Notes under the pieces: model-generated | The model's input: the letters and a program-made list of their open reading frames with translations, nothing else | What the model was told of the DNA's origin: nothing | The model's database searches: none | Shown: positions 6,100 to 10,102 of the stretch, piece by piece | How the letters are laid out: every line of letters begins with the position of its first letter | How positions within the stretch are numbered: the stretch's first letter is position 1 | Position numbers and translations under genes: made by a program | NCBI GenBank assembly: GCA_902802975.1 | Contig: CADCOF010000180.1 | Location: 1 to 10,102 of the forward strand | Reading direction: 5' to 3' | Source: an uncultured Ruminococcus sp. | Lineage (GTDB): Bacteria > Bacillota > Clostridia > Oscillospirales > Acutalibacteraceae | Length of the DNA stretch: 10,102 nucleotides

Positions 6100-7505
6100 G
6101 TGAAAAAACGCAGATAGCAGATATCGACCGTTCACTTTACGACTTTCGTTTTGAGGAAGACGAGCAAGATAGATTGTCGAGTGGAATAACTCCGGAGATA
6201 ATATCGGAAATATCACATGAGAAAAACGACCCGGATTGGATGAGAAAATTTCGTCAGCACTGTCTGAAAGTATACAACAAAATGGAAATGGTAAAATGGG
6301 GTGCGCCAATCGACGGTCTTGATATTAATAATATAGTAACATATATTCGTCCAAAGTCAAGAATGAATACAGATTGGGAGAATGTTCCCGAGAGCGTGAA
6401 GGAGACGTTCGAGCGGCTCGGTATTCCGAAAGCGGAGCGCGAAAGTCTTGCAGGAGTGGGTGCTCAGTATGACAGTGAACTTGTGTATCATAACGTGCGC
6501 TCGGAGGTGGCAAGGTCGGGTGTTGTCTACACCGATTTAGAAAGTGCCATGCATGACGAGAGGTATGCAGAGATAATAAAAAGTCACTTTATGAAGTTGG
6601 TGCCGCCTACAGATCACAAATTTGCCGCACTTCACGGTGCAGTGTGGTCAGGCGGATCGTTTGTATATGTTCCCAAAAATGTTAATCTCGAAATACCGCT
6701 TCAGTCGTATTTCAGACTTAACGCAAAGGGCGCAGGACAGTTCGAGCATACGCTTATTATTCTTGAAGAAAACAGTTCGCTGCATTTTATCGAGGGCTGT
6801 TCTGCACCGAAATATTATGAGGCGGGACTTCATGCAGGTTGTGTGGAGTTATTCGTTGGTAAGTGTGCGAAACTGCGCTATTCGACTATCGAAAATTGGT
6901 CAAAGAATATGTACAATCTCAACACAAAGCGCGCTCTAGTTGAAGATGGCGGCAAGATAGAGTGGGTGTCCGGAAGTTTTGGTTCGCATGTTTCATATCT
7001 CTATCCGATGAGTATATTAAACGGAGCGGGCGCGTCTGCCGAATTTACAGGGATAACGTTTGCAGGCGAAGGGCAAAATCTTGATACCGGTGCAAAGATT
7101 GTCCACAATGCTCCCAATACTTCATCGTATATAAACACGAAATCTATCAGCAAATCCGGTGGTATAAGCACATTCAGAAGTTCCGTTATAATAAACCAAA
7201 ATGCTGTTGACAGCAAGTCATCAGTAAATTGCGAATCACTTATGCTCGACAAAATATCGCGCTCCGACACAATACCGGCGATAGATATAAAAACAGACAA
7301 ATGTGATGTAGGACATGAGGCGAAAATAGGGCGCATAAGCGATGAGGCAATATTTTATCTTACATCGCGCGGGCTTTCAGAAGAAGAAGCGAAAGCAATG
7401 ATCGTCCGTGGTTTTGCCGATAACGTGTCAAAAGAACTGCCGCTTGAATACGCTGTTGAAATGAATAATCTCATTTCTCTTGAAATAAACTCAAACGTCG
7501 GTTAA
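6096..7505 (+). CDS. sufB: Fe-S cluster assembly scaffold SufB
   Basis: A 469-residue scaffold protein on which the nascent cluster is built in complex with SufC and SufD. The sequence is SufB-like throughout: HKFAALHGAVWSGGSFVYVP (174-193), FIEGCSAPKY (231-240), ENWSKNMYNLNTKRA (266-280), NCESLML (378-384), SRSDTIPAIDI (388-398) and the C-terminal ELPLEYAVEMNNLI (447-460). Length is normal for Firmicute SufB. Cysteines at 235, 249, 257, 379 and 403 include candidates for sulfur acceptance or cluster ligation; as in Bacillus-type SufB, the region before DTIP lacks the extra cysteine of the E. coli protein. Its start codon overlaps the sufC stop by 4 nt, so translation is probably coupled, and a strong AAGGAGG for sufD begins within its own stop codon. 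Confidence 0.96.
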   Translation: MSEKTQIADIDRSLYDFRFEEDEQDRLSSGITPEIISEISHEKNDPDWMRKFRQHCLKVYNKMEMVKWGAPIDGLDINNIVTYIRPKSRMNTDWENVPESVKETFERLGIPKAERESLAGVGAQYDSELVYHNVRSEVARSGVVYTDLESAMHDERYAEIIKSHFMKLVPPTDHKFAALHGAVWSGGSFVYVPKNVNLEIPLQSYFRLNAKGAGQFEHTLIILEENSSLHFIEGCSAPKYYEAGLHAGCVELFVGKCAKLRYSTIENWSKNMYNLNTKRALVEDGGKIEWVSGSFGSHVSYLYPMSILNGAGASAEFTGITFAGEGQNLDTGAKIVHNAPNTSSYINTKSISKSGGISTFRSSVIINQNAVDSKSSVNCESLMLDKISRSDTIPAIDIKTDKCDVGHEAKIGRISDEAIFYLTSRGLSEEEAKAMIVRGFADNVSKELPLEYAVEMNNLISLEINSNVG

Positions 7506-7519
7506 GGAGGATTTTTCTT

Positions 7520-8395
7520 ATGAAAACAACTAAGCTTAATATTCTTCCGATACCTACGTTTTCTCACCTAGGCGTAAATTTTACGGATCGCAGGATTGAA
7601 AATGCAATTTATGACAACATAACGCTGCAAAGCGGCAGCACCGATATAACAAAAAATGCACAATGCACACTAACCGCCGAAAACGGAGAACACAAAAGCG
7701 TATTGCAGTATGTCCGTGCAGACAATGCAGTATTGATCGACACAAGCGTAAAGGTAGAAAATGGTGCCGTTGCTGTTCTTGTTCAGATTTTTGATACGAC
7801 CGAGCCTATTGTGTCAAAGCTTAATGTGGATATTGCGGAAAATGCACATTTTGAGCTTGTGCAGCTTTATATTGGCGGAAGAGACACTGTAAGTGAGATC
7901 AAAGCGGAACTTTCGGGGCGTCACTCCGGGTTTGTATCTGATATTGCGTATAAGCTTGATAATAATGATAAGCTCGACTTGAACCTTATTGCTGATCACT
8001 TTGGAAAAAACAGCATGTCTAAAATAACGGTAGGCGGTGTTATGAGTGAAAATGCTGATAAGATATTTAAAGGAACAATTAATTTTAAATGCAGCGCATC
8101 CGGTGCAAAGGGCACGGAAAATGAAGATGTTTTGCTGATCGGTGAGAAAGTTCGCAGCAGGACTGTTCCCGTTATACTCTGTTCGGAGGAAGATGTTGAG
8201 GGCAGCCACGGTGCAACAGCGGGACGAATAGACAACGCAAAAATATTCTATATGCGCTCACGCGGCTTTTCGGATGAACGCATAATGCAGATACTGGCAC
8301 AGGCTAAAATATCGCGTGTCATTGAAAAAATAAACGATCCGCAAACAAAACACCGCGTATATGATTCTTTGGGGTGGTGCGATATTTATGAATGA
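7520..8395 (+). CDS. sufD: Fe-S cluster assembly protein SufD (short form)
   Basis: The partner of SufB in the SufBCD complex. At 291 residues it is much shorter than typical SufD (about 420-435), because the N-terminal helical region is missing; what remains is the beta-helix core and C-terminal helices that contact SufC. Recognisable parts are the strand-rich core (about 55-200), GSHGATAGRID (228-238, with His230 at the place of the conserved SufD histidine) and KIFYMRSRGFSDERIMQIL (241-259), which parallels the C-terminal part of SufB. The start follows AAGGAGG (7504-7510) by 9 nt. The frame is intact and joins sufB and sufS tightly, so this is a short natural form rather than a broken gene. 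It overlaps sufS by 8 nt. Confidence 0.88.
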   Translation: MKTTKLNILPIPTFSHLGVNFTDRRIENAIYDNITLQSGSTDITKNAQCTLTAENGEHKSVLQYVRADNAVLIDTSVKVENGAVAVLVQIFDTTEPIVSKLNVDIAENAHFELVQLYIGGRDTVSEIKAELSGRHSGFVSDIAYKLDNNDKLDLNLIADHFGKNSMSKITVGGVMSENADKIFKGTINFKCSASGAKGTENEDVLLIGEKVRSRTVPVILCSEEDVEGSHGATAGRIDNAKIFYMRSRGFSDERIMQILAQAKISRVIEKINDPQTKHRVYDSLGWCDIYE

Positions 8396-9602
8396 CAGAA
8401 AAAAGGACTTTCCGATATTCAATAAGTATCCAGGTACAGTTTACCTTGATAATGCCGCTACTTCTCAAAAGCCGCAATGCGTTATTGAAGCCGTGACAAA
8501 ATATTATCGGGAAGAAAACGCAAACCCATTGCGTGGACTTTATGATTTGAGTGCAAAAGCAACGGAAAGCTACGAAACAGCGCGAAAATCAGTCCGGAAT
8601 TTTATCGGCTCAAAGAGTTCAAGCGAGATTGTATTCACACGAAACGCAACTGAAAGTCTTAATCTTATCGCATACAGCTTTGGTCTTGAAAATCTCTGCG
8701 CCGGTTCGGAAATACTTATTGCAATATCCGAACATCACTCAAATCTTTTGCCGTGGCAATATATTTCACAAAAAACCGGTGCAAAACTAAAATATCTTGA
8801 ATGCGATAAAAACGGAGAATACACATGCGATTCGCTCGAAAACGCGCTTACTCCCAACACAAAAATATTTGCTATAGCGCAGATCTCTAACGTGTTCGGG
8901 CGAATAAACCCGATAAAAGAATTTGCGGAAATATGCCATAAAAACGGTACGTTAATCGTATGTGATGGCGCACAGAGTATTCCTCATATCCCGATTGACG
9001 TAAACGATCTAGGAGTAGATTTTCTTGCGTTTTCGGGACATAAGCTCTATGCTCCTATGGGAATAGGTGTACTTTATGGAAGACGCGAACTGCTTCAAAA
9101 AATGCCGCCGTTTCTTTTTGGCGGCGAAATGATTGATTATGTAACACGTGAAAACGCGACATTTGCAGAGCTTCCGCATAAATTTGAGGCAGGCACGGTA
9201 AATGTGGGCGGTGCTGTAGGACTTCACGCAGCAATAGACTATATAATTTCTATTGGCTTTGATGAGATAATTAAGCATGAGAAGTATTTAACGGAGCTTG
9301 CCATTTCGGAAATGCAGCGCATACCCGAGGTAAATATTATCGGATCAAACAACGCCCATGATCATAATGGGATAATTACATTTACTATAGACGGAGTTCA
9401 TCCGCACGATATTGCTGCTGTTTTCGACGCAGACAATATTGCTGTTCGTGCAGGTCACCATTGCACTCAGCCACTGCATCAGTATCTTAAAGTGCAGTCT
9501 ACAGCGCGAATGAGTATAGGTCTGTACAATGACGAGCATGATATAGAGTTGTTCATTGAAACACTTAAAACAGTAAGAAGGAGAATGGGATATGAGCGAT
9601 AA
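8388..9602 (+). CDS. sufS: Cysteine desulfurase SufS
   Basis: A PLP-dependent enzyme that converts cysteine to alanine and carries the sulfur as a persulfide for transfer to SufU. The 404-residue protein is a group II (SufS/CsdA) desulfurase: YLDNAATSQKP (19-29), SEHHSN (114-119; histidine stacking on PLP), VCDGAQS (191-197; aspartate to the pyridine nitrogen), FSGHKLYAPMGIGVLYG (215-231) with PLP lysine Lys219, the FEAGTVNVGG segment (266-275), and RAGHHCTQP (354-362) with catalytic Cys359 on the short loop typical of group II enzymes. The start at 8388 lies just inside the 3' end of sufD (8-nt overlap) after a G-rich ribosome binding site (8371-8377); an upstream ATG at 8361 would add nine residues that do not fit the family. 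It overlaps sufU by 11 nt. All catalytic residues are present. Confidence 0.96.
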   Translation: MNDRKKDFPIFNKYPGTVYLDNAATSQKPQCVIEAVTKYYREENANPLRGLYDLSAKATESYETARKSVRNFIGSKSSSEIVFTRNATESLNLIAYSFGLENLCAGSEILIAISEHHSNLLPWQYISQKTGAKLKYLECDKNGEYTCDSLENALTPNTKIFAIAQISNVFGRINPIKEFAEICHKNGTLIVCDGAQSIPHIPIDVNDLGVDFLAFSGHKLYAPMGIGVLYGRRELLQKMPPFLFGGEMIDYVTRENATFAELPHKFEAGTVNVGGAVGLHAAIDYIISIGFDEIIKHEKYLTELAISEMQRIPEVNIIGSNNAHDHNGIITFTIDGVHPHDIAAVFDADNIAVRAGHHCTQPLHQYLKVQSTARMSIGLYNDEHDIELFIETLKTVRRRMGYER

Positions 9603-10023
9603 TATTTACAACGAGGTTCTTCTCGATCACAATCTGCACCCAATCCATCGCTGCGAACTTAAATGTGCAACGTGTTCGGTAAACGGGATAAATCCCTCGT
9701 GCGGAGATCAGCTAACACTGCACCTTGTAATGGAAAACGGCATTATAAAGGACGGCTCATTCACCGGTGTCGGCTGCGCTGTGTCGCAGGCCTCTACAGA
9801 CATAATGCTCGATTTGATAATAGGCAAGACTTCGGAACAGGCAAAGCATATGCATGATCTTTTCTCGAAAATGATAAGCGGGGAGATAACCAACGAAGAA
9901 CTTGAAGAACTGGAAGAAGCGGGTGCTTTGCAGAACATATCAAAAATGCCCGCGAGGGTAAAATGCGCAAAGCTTGGCTGGAATACGCTCGAAATGGCAT
10001 TGAATGAAAACAAGGCTGAATAA
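9592..10023 (+). CDS. sufU: Sulfur acceptor / IscU-like protein SufU
   Basis: A 143-residue zinc-dependent sulfurtransferase that accepts the persulfide sulfur of SufS and hands it to the SufBCD scaffold. The conserved ligands are Cys37 and Asp39 in NPSCGD (35-40), Cys62 in GVGCAVSQASTDIM (59-72) and Cys124 in RVKCAKLGW (122-130). The SufU-specific insertion between the second and third cysteines is present, including an acidic helix (102-110, EELEELEEA), which separates it from IscU. AGAAGGAGAA (9576-9585) gives a good ribosome binding site within the sufS 3' end. Oddly, three extra cysteines (21, 25, 28) form a C-x3-C-x2-C group just before the first ligand. It ends the operon within the window; no convincing terminator follows in the remaining 79 bases. 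Confidence 0.94.
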   Translation: MSDNIYNEVLLDHNLHPIHRCELKCATCSVNGINPSCGDQLTLHLVMENGIIKDGSFTGVGCAVSQASTDIMLDLIIGKTSEQAKHMHDLFSKMISGEITNEELEELEEAGALQNISKMPARVKCAKLGWNTLEMALNENKAE

Positions 10024-10102
10024 ATACATCAATCCATACATGATATATGTTGCAAAAATAGTATATTCGAGATATCATAAAAAATAACAAAAACAACGCT
10101 CC

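Noticed and set aside
9652..9678. C-x3-C-x2-C in SufU, considered as a radical SAM motif
   Set aside because: The rest of the protein is plainly SufU, only 143 residues, with no room for a radical SAM barrel; the spacing match is coincidental.
10040..10078. Inverted repeat ATGATAT / ATATCAT after sufU, considered as a terminator
   Set aside because: The 7-bp arms are all but pure A/T, the loop is about 25 nt, and no T-run follows on the plus strand; it would be a very weak hairpin.
9794..10096. 100-codon minus-strand frame reaching past the end of sufU
   Set aside because: Mostly opposite sufU, with a phenylalanine/serine/cysteine-rich composition and no promoter or ribosome binding site seen.

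Overview
The window looks like a chromosomal segment of a low-GC Gram-positive bacterium, most likely a Clostridia member (an Oscillospiraceae/Ruminococcaceae-like gut anaerobe is my best guess). The reasons are strong AGGAGG-type ribosome binding sites, near-consensus sigma-A promoters, tightly overlapping genes, and a sufC-B-D-S-U iron-sulfur cluster operon that uses SufU rather than SufE/SufA. The genus is inference. No rRNA, tRNA, CRISPR array, insertion sequence or prophage gene is visible.

Layout. (1) Positions 1-703, minus strand: an ECF-type transporter substrate-binding (S) membrane protein with a consensus promoter and, overlapping its 3' end, the probable start of a gene that leaves the window. 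(2) Positions 704-1144: about 440 bases without a confident gene. They hold two promoters facing apart, a 9-bp tandem repeat, and a roughly 195-bp block (772-966) with several small inverted repeats and a doubtful 64-residue reading frame. (3) Positions 1145-2530, plus strand: a 461-residue protein of the glutamate-cysteine ligase 2 (plant/EgtA-like) family behind a perfect TTGACA-17-TATAAT promoter. (4) Positions 2505-3374, minus strand: a cytoplasmic beta-lactamase-fold serine hydrolase, overlapping the previous gene tail to tail by 26 bp. (5) Positions 3444-10023, plus strand: a compact run of seven genes: gshA-type glutamate-cysteine ligase, a class II glutamine amidotransferase, then sufC, sufB, sufD, sufS and sufU. 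Gaps within it are at most 20 nt and several junctions overlap.

How the genes may work together. SufS takes sulfur from cysteine, SufU accepts it, and SufB-SufC-SufD builds the [Fe-S] cluster. Upstream in the same apparent transcript, GshA would make gamma-glutamylcysteine from glutamate and cysteine. The amidotransferase belongs to the family that includes YafJ, EgtC and Dug3; the latter two remove gamma-glutamyl groups. The arrangement therefore suggests that making and breaking a gamma-glutamyl thiol is expressed together with cysteine desulfuration and cluster assembly. A second, unrelated ligase family member lies just upstream. No glutathione synthetase (GshB or a GshF ATP-grasp domain) is present here, so gamma-glutamylcysteine itself, or a different gamma-glutamyl compound, could be the product. 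This functional link is the most interesting point of the window and is inference; the gene identities are well supported by motifs.
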